A DNA stretch of 64,000 nt, taken from the NCBI GenBank assembly GCA_019913005.1, contig JAIOHL010000355.1:37173-101172 (forward strand), given 5' to 3'. Below are positions 53,182 to 63,300 of the stretch, one piece after another; position 1 is the first letter of the stretch, and every line of letters begins with the position of its first letter. Under the pieces are notes generated by a model. It did not search any database. It worked only from the letters and a program-made list of their open reading frames with translations, and was not told the origin of the DNA. A program made the position numbers and the translations under genes. This stretch comes from Anaerolineae bacterium. Lineage in GTDB: Bacteria > Chloroflexota > Anaerolineae > Aggregatilineales > J027.

Positions 53182-53727
53182 ATGACCAGTTCACAGCACC
53201 CCGACATGCCGGCCTTTGATTTCACTGATGAGGATTTGCAGGCCAATTACAACCACCGGATTACCGAACGGCAAAAACAAAAGGCCCTTAGTCATGCCAG
53301 CGATTATATTTGGCTTGCCAAAGCAGGCTGGGACCTATTCTGTATCTTCGCCGTAGTCACCCTTATCGAGGCGCAATTCGTCGGATTTATGGTTTCTTGT
53401 GTTCTATTGAATTTGCCCTTGACCTTTATAGGTTTGGTAGAACGACACAAAACTATGTCCAATCTACGCCAAGCAAGGATTGAGTTGATCGAAGGCTATA
53501 GCGTTTTGTATTTCAATAAATTCAAGCGTTATAGTTTTTTTCATTGGAATTTGCGTAATCCCGAAACACATGGTTACACCAGATGTTTCCTAGAAATTCA
53601 AGGGAGCGCAGGGATAAAATTTAACATCACAATTCCGCAATATCATGCTCTGCGTGACTTGCAGCCTTATAAAGTTTTTTATATTCCTACAGTCAAGTAT
53701 ATCCTCTCCATCGAGCCGCTTTTCTAA
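53182..53727 (+). CDS. Hypothetical membrane protein
   Basis: A 181-residue protein that I do not recognise. It has a soluble N-terminal ~45 residues rich in charged amino acids, two adjacent membrane segments at about 52-72 and 73-94 forming a hairpin, and a basic-aromatic C-terminal region (YFNKFKRYSFFHWNLRNPET). No catalytic motif is visible. The ATG lacks a strong ribosome site. Divergent from the LysR gene and possibly controlled by it. Codon use is similar to neighbouring genes. Confidence 0.6.
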   Translation: MTSSQHPDMPAFDFTDEDLQANYNHRITERQKQKALSHASDYIWLAKAGWDLFCIFAVVTLIEAQFVGFMVSCVLLNLPLTFIGLVERHKTMSNLRQARIELIEGYSVLYFNKFKRYSFFHWNLRNPETHGYTRCFLEIQGSAGIKFNITIPQYHALRDLQPYKVFYIPTVKYILSIEPLF

Positions 53728-53892
53728 TCCAGTCAGCCAGTCGTCAGCAATTCGCCTATACCCCGCCGACCAGACACACGCTAATCTCCCAAACCTAAGA
53801 CAAACATAAACGTAGAGTCATAGTAGAATTACCATAGGGCGGGAATCAGCTTTATTTATCAGCAATTTCCGTGTTTCAAATCCGGCATGGCA

Positions 53893-53931
53893 TGTTTCAA
53901 AATTGTTTCACGGCTGACACCCCATTGTAAC
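53893..53931 (+). promoter_or_regulatory. Four 11-bp-phased half-sites upstream of the second MacB-type operon
   Basis: TGTTTC at 53893, TGTTTC at 53904, TGACAC at 53915 and TGTAAC at 53926 start exactly 11 bp apart, with one more TGTTTC at 53872. The spacing and the TGTAAC unit equal those of the array at 7099-7126, so both may bind the same OmpR/PhoB-class regulator. Confidence 0.6.
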
Positions 53932-53953
53932 AGGGGAGTGATACGGTTATACA
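53925..53953 (+). promoter_or_regulatory. Candidate promoter of the second MacB-type operon
   Basis: TTGTAA (53925-53930), a 17-bp spacer and TATACA (53948-53953). The -35 overlaps the last repeat unit, an arrangement suited to activation by a bound response regulator. Confidence 0.5.
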
Positions 53954-54008
53954 TGCCATAACAGGATATGCTCTCATTCATCATTTAGCCAATCCATAGG
54001 AAGTGGTT

Positions 54009-55058
54009 ATGGCTTCAACCAAAACCCAGCAACCCATCACCGAACTCGACGAACAACCCAAAATTCCGCGTCGGCAAATCCAGACCGCTGAACCGCGTGA
54101 ATTGCAGCTAACCGAGCAGGTCACTCGCCGTTCACTGGTCAATCAAATCGGCACGGCCTTGATGCAACCTGCCAATTTTTATCGCACCCTACCCGCCAGT
54201 CATGCTTCACGCCAATGGGTATGGGTCGGTTTGTTAATTCTGGCGCTGGTGGGCTTTAGTGCTGTGCGATACGACGCGCTCAAAACTTCTGAAACAACGG
54301 CTACCGATACCGGAACCCCCATTGATGGTGAGATACCGATTGATGCAGGCGGGGGCAAAGGAGGCGGGGGTGGGATTGATTTTGGTGGCATCCCCTCTGA
54401 TGTGGGTGGAGCGCCCACCGAAACTACCGAAACCGAAGCTACACCAGAGGAAATCACCGCCAAGTGGTCAACTGCCCTCGAAGCAGCGGGGGAGATCGTA
54501 CTGCAATGGATCATTATCTCGATTCTGCTGATTGAGGTGTCATTGCTCCGGGGTCGCAAACCGCGTATGGGCCATAACTGGCAAATTGCGATCTATTCCA
54601 GCTTACCCCTTGCGTTAATGGCGACCTTGCAACTGGCCTACTATTACGCGGGTGGCAAAGTCGGTGAAGAAGGATTATCCGGTCTGATTGACCAATGGAA
54701 AGGCTATGCTGACCTCTCCGACTTCCAAAAAAACGTGGCCTATTCATTGTCTACCCGCCTGACCTTGTTTTGGCTGTGGAGTCTGAGCCTGCTCTATCTT
54801 GGGGCACGTTATGGCCTGAAAGGGCGTACATGGTCAGCGACATTGGTCGTCCTGATTTGGGTGGGCGTGTTGATCGTTGGGCCAGTCGTGGCGGGGTGGG
54901 TCGAAGCGCCCAAAGATGAGACTCAGACCGAGATCGTGCCCGATGAGATACCCTTTGATCCCAGTATGCAACCCAGTGACCCATCCTTAGATGGCGGCAG
55001 TGAATCCGCACCCGAAACGCCATCCGAACAGCCGCCGCGTGCGCCAATGAAAGGCTAG
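54009..55058 (+). CDS. Yip1-like multi-spanning membrane protein
   Basis: A 349-residue membrane protein. ATG 54009 with AGGAAG in front is preferred over the GTG at 54003. The N-terminal ~70 residues are cytoplasmic and polar. A first helix lies at ~69-86, then a Gly/Thr-rich acidic loop (about 90-150), then five or so helices with cytoplasmic and external loops. The segment LMQPANFYRTLPASHASRQW just before the first helix matches the start of Yip1-type domains (PxxFF...). The C-terminal ~50 residues are Pro/acidic. It is the first gene of an operon with ATPase, CARDB protein and permease, so it probably supports the exporter. Confidence 0.75.
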   Translation: MASTKTQQPITELDEQPKIPRRQIQTAEPRELQLTEQVTRRSLVNQIGTALMQPANFYRTLPASHASRQWVWVGLLILALVGFSAVRYDALKTSETTATDTGTPIDGEIPIDAGGGKGGGGGIDFGGIPSDVGGAPTETTETEATPEEITAKWSTALEAAGEIVLQWIIISILLIEVSLLRGRKPRMGHNWQIAIYSSLPLALMATLQLAYYYAGGKVGEEGLSGLIDQWKGYADLSDFQKNVAYSLSTRLTLFWLWSLSLLYLGARYGLKGRTWSATLVVLIWVGVLIVGPVVAGWVEAPKDETQTEIVPDEIPFDPSMQPSDPSLDGGSESAPETPSEQPPRAPMKG

Positions 55059-55066
55059 GCTATCCG

Positions 55067-55813
55067 ATGCCAAATCATAACGGCAATCATCGCACCCCCT
55101 ATATCAGCGGCTATGGCCTGCGTAAACATTTTAAGCTGGGAGGGCAGGTGGTTCGGGCATTGGATGGAGTGGATGTCGAAATCCCGAAAGGTCAATTTCT
55201 TGCCATCATGGGGCCAAGTGGGTCTGGCAAAAGCACCCTACTGTATGTGATGGGTGGGTTAGACCGACCCACTGGCGGCGAGGTCAGCGTCGGAAATAAA
55301 TACTTACACAGCATGAATGCCGATGAATTGGCCCGATTTCGGCGGGAAAGTATCGGGTTTATCTTCCAGCAGTTTCATCTCGTGCCAACCCTGACTGCGC
55401 TGGAAAATGTGGCGCTGCCGGGAGTGTTCGCAGGCATACCGCGTGAAGTGCGCGAAAAACGGGCACGTCAACTGCTCAATACACTGGGTATGGGGGAACG
55501 GCTTGACCATAAACCCTCCCAGCTTTCCGGCGGCCAGCAACAGCGGGTGGCGATTGCACGGGCCTTGTTTAATAACCCGCCGATTATTATGGGCGACGAA
55601 CCTACCGGGGCGCTCGATAGCAAAACCGGACAAACCGTGATGAACCTACTGCGCTGGTTGGCAACACGGCAAGGCAAAACCGTCATTATCGTGACCCATG
55701 ACGCCGGAGTCGCCAGTTACGCAGATCGTCTATTGCATCTAAAAGATGGGCGGATTGTGGACGATATTCCCGCCGCCCAACAGGAGATAGAAGACCTCCA
55801 TGTCACTCGTTAA
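55067..55813 (+). CDS. MacB/LolD-like ABC exporter ATPase 3
   Basis: A 248-residue ATPase of the LolD/MacB group that works with FtsX-like permeases. Walker A GPSGSGKST, Q-loop FIFQQFHLVPTLTALENV, signature LSGGQQQRVAIA, Walker B IIMGDEPTGALD and switch His VTHDAGVASY are all intact. It is 8 nt past the Yip1-like gene and overlaps the CARDB gene by 14 nt. As the only ATPase of this operon, it would act as a homodimer with the permease at 58160. Confidence 0.93.
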   Translation: MPNHNGNHRTPYISGYGLRKHFKLGGQVVRALDGVDVEIPKGQFLAIMGPSGSGKSTLLYVMGGLDRPTGGEVSVGNKYLHSMNADELARFRRESIGFIFQQFHLVPTLTALENVALPGVFAGIPREVREKRARQLLNTLGMGERLDHKPSQLSGGQQQRVAIARALFNNPPIIMGDEPTGALDSKTGQTVMNLLRWLATRQGKTVIIVTHDAGVASYADRLLHLKDGRIVDDIPAAQQEIEDLHVTR

Positions 55814-58154
55814 ATCGCTGAAAATTCAACTCATCGCGGCGCTACTCATTCTCTCCCTGCTGATTGTGATTGGGGTGGGCATCACAAATTCTGATCCTGT
55901 AGCGGCCCAAGATGGGGTACAATCCTCCGCTACACCTGCGATGGTCGTCACCCGCGCCGAACCGTCCCAAATTACGGTAGGGGGTTCACAACCCGCCTAT
56001 ATGTCCATTTTTGGGTCGGGTTTCAGTGCGTCCACCTCAGTGCAGTTGATGGGTTATGGTACACTGCCGACTCAACTGATTGATAATGGGTCGCTGGTGG
56101 TGTCATTTCCCAACAACATCAACCCCGGTCAATATGTGATTCAAATTTCAGACCCGGCAGGTGGCATGGTGACATGGCCTACCCCCCTAACGATCCAAGT
56201 CGCACCGACAGCCACGCCGACCAATACCCCACCCCAGCCTATTTTTGTGACACGCGCCGAGCCTTCCCAAGTCATGGCAGGACAAGGGGGCACACTCTCG
56301 GTTATCGGGGGTAATTTCACCAATACCACTGTCATTCGTCTGGTTGGGGTTGGCTTGCTGACGACGACTTTCATCAATAGCGGTGCGTTAACGGCACCAT
56401 TACCCACTACTCTGCTGCCGGGGGTCTATAATGTGGAGGTTAGTGATCCATTGGGTGGGACACAATATGCCCCGAACGCACTGACCGTCGTCCCTGTCCC
56501 CCCGACTGCTGCGCCGACCAATACACCTGCGCCACCAACGCCTACCCTTGAACCATCCGCGACGCCGCAGCCCGCCACTCCCATTCCGGGTCAACCCTCA
56601 CTATTGGCGCGTAATTTCTCGGTCAATCCGATGACCATTGCCCCCGGCGGCACGGTCACACTCAATTTTGAGGTGGTCAATCAGGGCAATCGCGCCGCAC
56701 AGGGGGTCTCGGTAGCGGTAGATTCCGGTGGAAAATTTGTCCCGGCAAACGGTCAAGCCACTGCTACATTACCGGATATTCCGGTGGGTGGACGGGTGAA
56801 CGTCACCTTGATGGCGGTTGCGGCAATGGATACCCCCGCTGGCCCGATCAGTGTTCCCATTACGATGGCCTATCGAGATTTCAGTGGCGAGAATTACACG
56901 AGTAAGGCCAGTCTGAGTGTTAATGTTGAAGAGGCTGGAGAGTCGTCACAGGTCGTGATGTCCAGCTACAGCGTCGAGCCAAATCCGGTTGAACCGGGCA
57001 AGTCGGTTACGATGGCCGTGCATATCACCAACTCCGGCAACAAGAAGGCCCTACAGGTGCTGCTGCGGGTATCGGGCAGTGAAAATGTATTGCTGGCAGG
57101 GCCAAATGGCGACAGCTTCCCAATCGGTGATCTTGACGCGGGTGAATCGGTTGAACTTGAACTGCCCTTGATTGTGCGCCCCGATGCCAAATCCGGCCCA
57201 CAGTCACAGCCGTTCACGATCACCTATCTTCAAGATGGCGAGGCCCAACAAGCGGCTGGCAGTATCACAGTTGAGGTTCGGCCTGTGATTGCCACTATGC
57301 CTCTGATGCTGTTGGAATCGTATGACTATGGCAAGGATATTCTGGAACCGGGCGAACAGTTCACGCTCAATCTCGACCTGAAAAATGTTGGAAATGGCGA
57401 CGCGACAGAACTGGTCGTAGTCTTTGGCACAGTCGAGTCCAGTGGCGATTCGGGTGGCGGCACCCCCACAGGTGGTGGCACGACCACAACCCCCAGCACA
57501 ACCTTTGCCCCAGTCGGCTCAGGCGGCACACAGTATATCGGCACAGTTGAAGCCAATAGTGAGGGTAAGGCCATCTCGCAGGACTTCATCGTCAACGGTA
57601 CAACCACCAGCGGCGTCTACAGCCTGCCTGTCACCGTGCGCTACAAGAAACCTGACGGTACGACTGCCCAAGATAATTTGCGGGCAATTGTAGTGGTCGT
57701 TGCTCCGCCAAATCTGAATATCACCTTGCAAAGCCCTGTGCCCGAACAGGTCAATATCGGGGAACCCCTACCGATTGGCTTGACCATCAAAAATCTTGGC
57801 ACTAGGGTGGTCAATTTCACAAATGTAACGTTCGAGGCCGAAAACGCCGACGTGATGGACATGGCGGAGGTTTTTATCGGGCCAGTCAAAGGTGATGAAG
57901 AAACCACCTTTGGCTCGGCGTTTGCCCCTAGCAGCGAAGGCCATGTCAAAATCACCGTGACCATCTACTATCTGAACGACCTCAACCAAGAAGTGAGCAT
58001 CGTGCAGACCTATGAGACCGAAGCCGTGACGCCACCGCCCATGCCGGAAGATAACGGGGGTTTCCCAATGGATCCCACCCCTGAACCAGAACAGGAAGAA
58101 GAGGATGCCTCTCTGGGGGATGTCATCTTGGGTTTCCTCGGTCTAGGGAGCTAA
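55800..58154 (+). CDS. Secreted CARDB/IPT-type repeat protein
   Basis: A 784-residue exported protein starting within the ATPase gene. The signal or anchor helix lies at about 7-28. Two IPT/TIG-like repeats follow, each opening with VTRAEPSQ (about residues 45-135 and 150-235), then a Thr/Pro linker. Several CARDB-type domains span ~265-750, each with a pattern like GKSVTMAVHITNSGNKKALQ or EPGEQFTLNLDLKNVGNG. A Gly/Thr-rich insert lies near 545-565. The C-terminus is acidic and ends in a short hydrophobic stretch. CARDB domains are extracellular adhesion-type modules. In this operon it may take the place of a MacA-type adaptor between permease and exterior (inference). Confidence 0.82.
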   Translation: MSLVKSLKIQLIAALLILSLLIVIGVGITNSDPVAAQDGVQSSATPAMVVTRAEPSQITVGGSQPAYMSIFGSGFSASTSVQLMGYGTLPTQLIDNGSLVVSFPNNINPGQYVIQISDPAGGMVTWPTPLTIQVAPTATPTNTPPQPIFVTRAEPSQVMAGQGGTLSVIGGNFTNTTVIRLVGVGLLTTTFINSGALTAPLPTTLLPGVYNVEVSDPLGGTQYAPNALTVVPVPPTAAPTNTPAPPTPTLEPSATPQPATPIPGQPSLLARNFSVNPMTIAPGGTVTLNFEVVNQGNRAAQGVSVAVDSGGKFVPANGQATATLPDIPVGGRVNVTLMAVAAMDTPAGPISVPITMAYRDFSGENYTSKASLSVNVEEAGESSQVVMSSYSVEPNPVEPGKSVTMAVHITNSGNKKALQVLLRVSGSENVLLAGPNGDSFPIGDLDAGESVELELPLIVRPDAKSGPQSQPFTITYLQDGEAQQAAGSITVEVRPVIATMPLMLLESYDYGKDILEPGEQFTLNLDLKNVGNGDATELVVVFGTVESSGDSGGGTPTGGGTTTTPSTTFAPVGSGGTQYIGTVEANSEGKAISQDFIVNGTTTSGVYSLPVTVRYKKPDGTTAQDNLRAIVVVVAPPNLNITLQSPVPEQVNIGEPLPIGLTIKNLGTRVVNFTNVTFEAENADVMDMAEVFIGPVKGDEETTFGSAFAPSSEGHVKITVTIYYLNDLNQEVSIVQTYETEAVTPPPMPEDNGGFPMDPTPEPEQEEEDASLGDVILGFLGLGS

Positions 58155-58159
58155 GTGCC

Positions 58160-59449
58160 ATGTTTTCGGAACTCGCAGGTCTGGCGATTGGCAACCTCTT
58201 CCGGGCGCGGGCGCGGCTGGTGATGACGGCGGGCGGCGTGGTTGTAGGGACAAGCGCGGTCATTTTGTTGGTCGCGCTGACCTTTGGCCTACAACGTTCG
58301 GCTGAGGCAGGCATTGGGAACAGTAGCGCCGTCACCGAGATTCAGGTCTATCCCAGTTGGGAAATCCCACCGGGGCAGTCACCGGAAGATATGCCCCAAC
58401 TGAATCTTGAAACGGTTCAGAAATTGTGGCGTATCCCCGGCGTGGCGGCAGTTATCCCAATGGTTAATTTGCAGGTCGGTGGTGATTTAATGTCGGGGGA
58501 CTACATTGCGGGAGCGAATATCGTGGGGATTGACCCACGTTTGCTGCCCTATCTCGGCATCACGCTTGAGCAGGGCACGTTGTCTTTACAACCGGGGGAG
58601 ATGATCGTCGGCCCGTATATCGGCGAGAATTTTTTTGACCCCACCAGCGAATTTTATGAACCTGTCCAAGTGGATGTCTACAACACCCCCCTCAAATTCC
58701 GCGTGACCAATTGGAACAATGGCACGGAACTGAAAAAGGACATCAAAGTTTCCGGCACATTTGCAGCAGGCACGAGCTTTGACTACACCATCTTCATGAA
58801 TGTGAATGATATTATCGGCTACAACGAATGGGCCTCCGGTCAAGAAACCGACCCTGAGACCTTCACCTTTGGTCAGGTACTCGTCCGGGCCGACAGCCGC
58901 GAAACCACGATTGATGTGACCAACGCCATCAAAGATTTAGGGCTAAATGCCTACAGTATGGGTGAATTTTTGGGGCAGATGAACAATTTCTTCCGTACCA
59001 TGCGCCTCATTCTCGGTGGCGTCGGTGGGGTGGCGCTGTTGGTAGCGGCGTTTGGGGTCGCCAACACGATGACGATGGCAATCCTCGAACGCACCAAAGA
59101 AATCGGCCTGATGAAAGCGATTGGGGCGACTGACCGCGATGTGTTAACCGTCTTTCTCATCGAGTCCGGCTTGGTCGGGCTGGCAGGCGGGGTCGTTGGC
59201 GTCATCCTGTCGTTCATTTTGCGGCGGGTGATTAATCAGGCGGTTGCCAATGCGCCGACGGGTGAGGATAGCGTCACCAATTTCCTGCCATTTAATACGT
59301 CGCAGATTGGTGGGAATCTCATCATTATCCCAACTGACCTATGGCTGTTTGCGATTGTGCTGGCAACGTTGGTCGGCTTGGGGGCGGGATTGTTCCCATC
59401 GCTGCGGGCCGCCCGACTCTCGCCCGTGATGGCGTTGAAGCAGGAATAA
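58160..59449 (+). CDS. MacB/FtsX-like ABC exporter permease
   Basis: A 429-residue permease with the classic four-helix MacB core: helix 1 at ~20-40 (FRARARLVMTAGGVVVGTSA), a large extracytoplasmic domain to ~270, and three C-terminal helices (about 285-305, 335-358, 395-418). The conserved cytoplasmic motif TKEIGLMKAIGATDRDV precedes the second helix group, and the final RAARLSPVMALKQE is typical. It lies 5 nt after the CARDB gene. With the ATPase at 55067 it forms a mechanotransmission-type ABC machine. Its function may be export or envelope remodelling. Confidence 0.92.
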   Translation: MFSELAGLAIGNLFRARARLVMTAGGVVVGTSAVILLVALTFGLQRSAEAGIGNSSAVTEIQVYPSWEIPPGQSPEDMPQLNLETVQKLWRIPGVAAVIPMVNLQVGGDLMSGDYIAGANIVGIDPRLLPYLGITLEQGTLSLQPGEMIVGPYIGENFFDPTSEFYEPVQVDVYNTPLKFRVTNWNNGTELKKDIKVSGTFAAGTSFDYTIFMNVNDIIGYNEWASGQETDPETFTFGQVLVRADSRETTIDVTNAIKDLGLNAYSMGEFLGQMNNFFRTMRLILGGVGGVALLVAAFGVANTMTMAILERTKEIGLMKAIGATDRDVLTVFLIESGLVGLAGGVVGVILSFILRRVINQAVANAPTGEDSVTNFLPFNTSQIGGNLIIIPTDLWLFAIVLATLVGLGAGLFPSLRAARLSPVMALKQE

Positions 59450-59514
59450 ATCGCCGAATGCCCTCTGTGCTACACTGATGAGTACACAGGGGGCTAATTT
59501 TGGGGGAAATCGTC

Positions 59515-60186
59515 ATGGCGAATGATTTTCATTATGAATCCCTAAGTCATCCCGAACTCCACAAGATGACATTGGCAGAACTCATCACATACTATCATGC
59601 TGAACATCTCAATGAAGAAGGCGAGGAAGATTGGTATTTTTATCATGATATTGCTATGACCATAGCCAACTATGGCATTGAAGGTTTTCGATCTCTCGCA
59701 GAAGAATACAAAACGTCCAGAAGCCTAACCCGCAAAGATGCGAGTCTAACGGCTCTTTGGTCGAGTAACATACCAGAAACGCCTGAATTCCTTGATCTAT
59801 TCCTTGATGCTTTAGGATCATCTGAGGCTGAACTCATCACAATAGCCATTCATTATCTCAGGCAAACTAGAAACTCCGAATATCTTGATAGAGTGCTGAT
59901 ATTTCGCGAACATCCAGATGGTTGGGTACGCGGTGCTGTCATCAACTTTGTCGGGGAACTGCTTCCACGCGATTCTATCCCAATGTTGATTGAAGCAATT
60001 TCTGACCCTCATTTTGTTCCAAGAGAAATAGCAGCTGATGTCATGGATGAAATGGAGATGAAAGTTGAGGAGAAGCGTCAGCTGTTTTTGCCATATTTCC
60101 AAGTCTTGTCGAATGATGAACATCCCGATGTTCGACAGGCGGCTGAAACTGCCATTGCAAATCTCGAAGATACCTATTTGGATTGA
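59515..60186 (+). CDS. HEAT-repeat-like protein
   Basis: A 223-residue all-helical protein. ATG 59515 follows GGGGGA; an upstream TTG at 59500 overlaps that ribosome site. The C-terminal half shows HEAT/PBS-lyase-type helical hairpins: HPDGWVRGAVINFVGELL, FVPREIAADVMDE and HPDVRQAAETAIANLED. The N-terminal half is helical but diverged. It is acidic, soluble and more AT-rich than the neighbouring exporter genes, and it resembles the other AT-rich unknown at 30129 in style. Such scaffolds bind proteins; the partner is unknown. Confidence 0.75.
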   Translation: MANDFHYESLSHPELHKMTLAELITYYHAEHLNEEGEEDWYFYHDIAMTIANYGIEGFRSLAEEYKTSRSLTRKDASLTALWSSNIPETPEFLDLFLDALGSSEAELITIAIHYLRQTRNSEYLDRVLIFREHPDGWVRGAVINFVGELLPRDSIPMLIEAISDPHFVPREIAADVMDEMEMKVEEKRQLFLPYFQVLSNDEHPDVRQAAETAIANLEDTYLD

Positions 60187-60312
60187 CCTATGGAACACAA
60201 CACCGCCAACCAGCGTTTTAAATGCAGGGGATATTTCCGGTTCCCTTGCTTGCATCCAATATCCTAGCAATGGAGCATTACGCTTATTCGAAGTTAGTGA
60301 GGAGAAATTGAT

Positions 60313-63300
60313 TTGACACGCAAAGCCTTGTTATTTACTCTGCTGGTGGTGAGCCTCATCACCAGTGCGTTGACAGGCGTCAATCCGACTCCTGTTCATT
60401 CGCAAGATGGCGGCGGAACCGACATCCCCCCGCAGGTCATTGATGTTTGGCCTCTCCCCGGCGTCGAAATGGCGGCAAATAATCCCCTAACCATCACCTT
60501 TGACCAACCGATGGATCAAGCCAGTGTCGTCTCTGCTCTGACCTTCGACCCTGCCATCGAAGGCAGTCTCACATGGGCTGATCCGCGCACTGTCGCGTTT
60601 ATCCCATCCGCGTCATGGCCTACCGGGATGGAATATGCCGTTACAATTGGCACAGGTGCAGCGACCACTGGCGGTACACCGTTTACCGACCCCTACAGTT
60701 TTAACATCAAGACGGTTGGCCCGCTCCAAGTTTCAACCGTCATCCCCGAAGATGGTTCAACCGGGATTTCCGCCGATTCGACCATCCTCGTCACCTTCAA
60801 TCGCCCCGTTGTGCCATTGGTGACAACGAGCGAAATGGGAGATTTGCCTATTCCTTTGAGCATTACCCCTGCAATTGATGGCAAAGGCGAATGGCTCAAC
60901 ACCGCCATTTATCAATTTACGCCCTCCGTTCCCTTGCAAGGTGGCACAACTTATACGGTTACCGTTGCCAGCGGATTGACCAGCGTAGATGGGGCAATCT
61001 TGGCGGAGGATTTTGCATGGTCATTTAGTACCCTGCCGCCGCAAATTTTGAGTCTGTCGCCATCGGTGAATCAAGAGACCGTCCGACTGGAATCGCCGAT
61101 TGTGGTGACATTCAGCCAGCCGATGGACAAACCCTCCACCGAAGCGGCCTTCTCGGTTATTCAAGCCTTTACCTCTAATCCACCCCTCGCAGGTTCAATT
61201 ACGTGGAATGAAGATGCCACCCAGTTGACCTTCACGCCTGCTGAAAATCTGAATATCGCCAGCGCTTATCAGGTCATCATCAAACCAACGGCGATGAGCG
61301 CATCCGGCGAGGCCATGCTTGATCTTTCAACAGCTTTTGGGAATGCCGAGGGCTATATTTTCTATACTGTGCCCTATCCCGGTATAGATTCGACCTATCC
61401 CGAAAATGGTGATTTGGGTGTCTCCCCCGGCTATGGAGCGACGATTTACTTTGTCTCACCCATGAACACCGAAACGCTTGAGGGCAAGATTCAGATTGAC
61501 CCCGAGCCGGAAACTTGGACACCCGAAGTACGCGGCAACCAAACCCTTTCGATTAATTTCGCCTCCAAACCGCTAACCCAGTACACCATCACCCTTTTGG
61601 CGGGGGCGGAAGACATCTATGGCAACCCGATTGCTAATGATTTCACCTTTACCTATCGCACCACCGATATTCCGATCTGGGCCACTCCCATCACCAGCTA
61701 TAATGATGTGATTGTGACGGGGGCGTATCGAGAAAATACCACTATTGCGATGTCGGTCAGTGGCAAACCGAGTGTTGAATTTAATCTCTATCGTCTCGAC
61801 ATTAACCTGTTAGAATCCGCTGTCGAATATTACAGCGATACCCGTCCTGCTTGGGAATCGGGCGAAAATCTGCTGCGCTCATGGACACAGAGCTTTGACT
61901 CCAATGGTTTTCAGGGCATTGCCCGTGAAGTCTATCTAGCCTCCGAGCAAGGCGGCCAATTAGCCCCCGGTCTCTATTGGCTCACCATCACTGACGAAAG
62001 TAGTAGCTACCCCTCCATCTACGATCAGGTGTTGGCAGTCGTCAATGCTGGCGTCACCTTTAAGCGCGGCCCAGAGGAAGGTTTTATCTGGGTCACAGAT
62101 ATGCAAACAGGCGCTCCTGTCGCCGATACTACGGTCTCGGTCTACTATCTCGGTGAACAAATCGGGCGAGGCCAAACCGATGCCGATGGAGTTTTCCGTG
62201 CTCCGATTAATGCCGCCCTTAACGACGAGTTTATCAGCGTGGTTGCTGAAGGGGCAGGTGCATATGGAGTCTGGTATGGCTGGAACGCGGGCGAACCCCC
62301 AACCCGTACAGGTTATGTCTATACAGATCGCCCGATTTATCGTCCCGGTGAAACCCTCTATTTCCGGGGGGTCATCCGCAACAAAGACGATATGACCTAC
62401 AGCGTGCCCAATGTGCGCTCAGTGACGGTACAGGCCGAAATTGGCTATGACGGGGTGTATATCTTTGACGGCAAAGTTGAAGTCTCGGAGTACGGGACCT
62501 TTAGCGGCGAAATCCAAATCCCCGAAGATGCGCAATTGGGTGATGGCTATATCAACGTCATGCCAGATACCCCCGACGAAAATGGCAATCTCATCTATTA
62601 TGGGAGTGTCTATTTCACAGTTGCCGAATTCCGCGTGCCGGAATATGAAGTCAGTGTCACCGCCCAACAAGGCGAAATCTTTCAGGGTGATCCCTTGAGC
62701 GTGATTGCCAAATCCAGCTACTATTTCGGTGGCGCGGTCAGCAATGCACAGGTTAGTTGGTATGCCTATGGTGATCTGGCCTATTTCAACTATACCGGGC
62801 CGGGACGCTACTCGTTCTATAGCGACGAATGGGAATACTACTACTATCAATATATCGGCGAAGGCACAGGCGTGACCGATGGCAATGGTGAATTTGTCAT
62901 CCAGACCGATACCACTCAAACTGAGGCCCATGCGCCACTCAATATCACGGTTGAGGCGACGGTAACGGATGAAAGCAATCAAGCGATTAGTAGTCGCACG
63001 ACGGTTATGGCTCACCCCGCCCACATCTATGTCGGTACGGCAACCAGTCAATATTTTGGCTATGAGAAAGAGCCGATTACGATAGACCTCATCGCCGTTA
63101 CCCCCGACAGCGAACCCATTGCCGATAAACGCTTGGATATTGAAGTGATCGAACAACGCTGGGTGCAAGTGCCCGATTCGACGCAGTTCGGCGTGTACTA
63201 TTGGCAGCAGGAAGAAATCCCGGTAGAAACAGGCAGCGTCACCACCGGGGCGGATGGCACAGCCAGCTATACCTTTACCCCACCCAACGGCGGCATCTTC

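Larger units (their letters stand above)
53728..54008. other. Intergenic regulatory region of the second MacB-type operon
   Basis: 281 bp without a gene. It holds the 11-bp-phased TGT repeats and the promoter annotated separately. No terminator with a T-tract was found after 53727. Confidence 0.5.
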
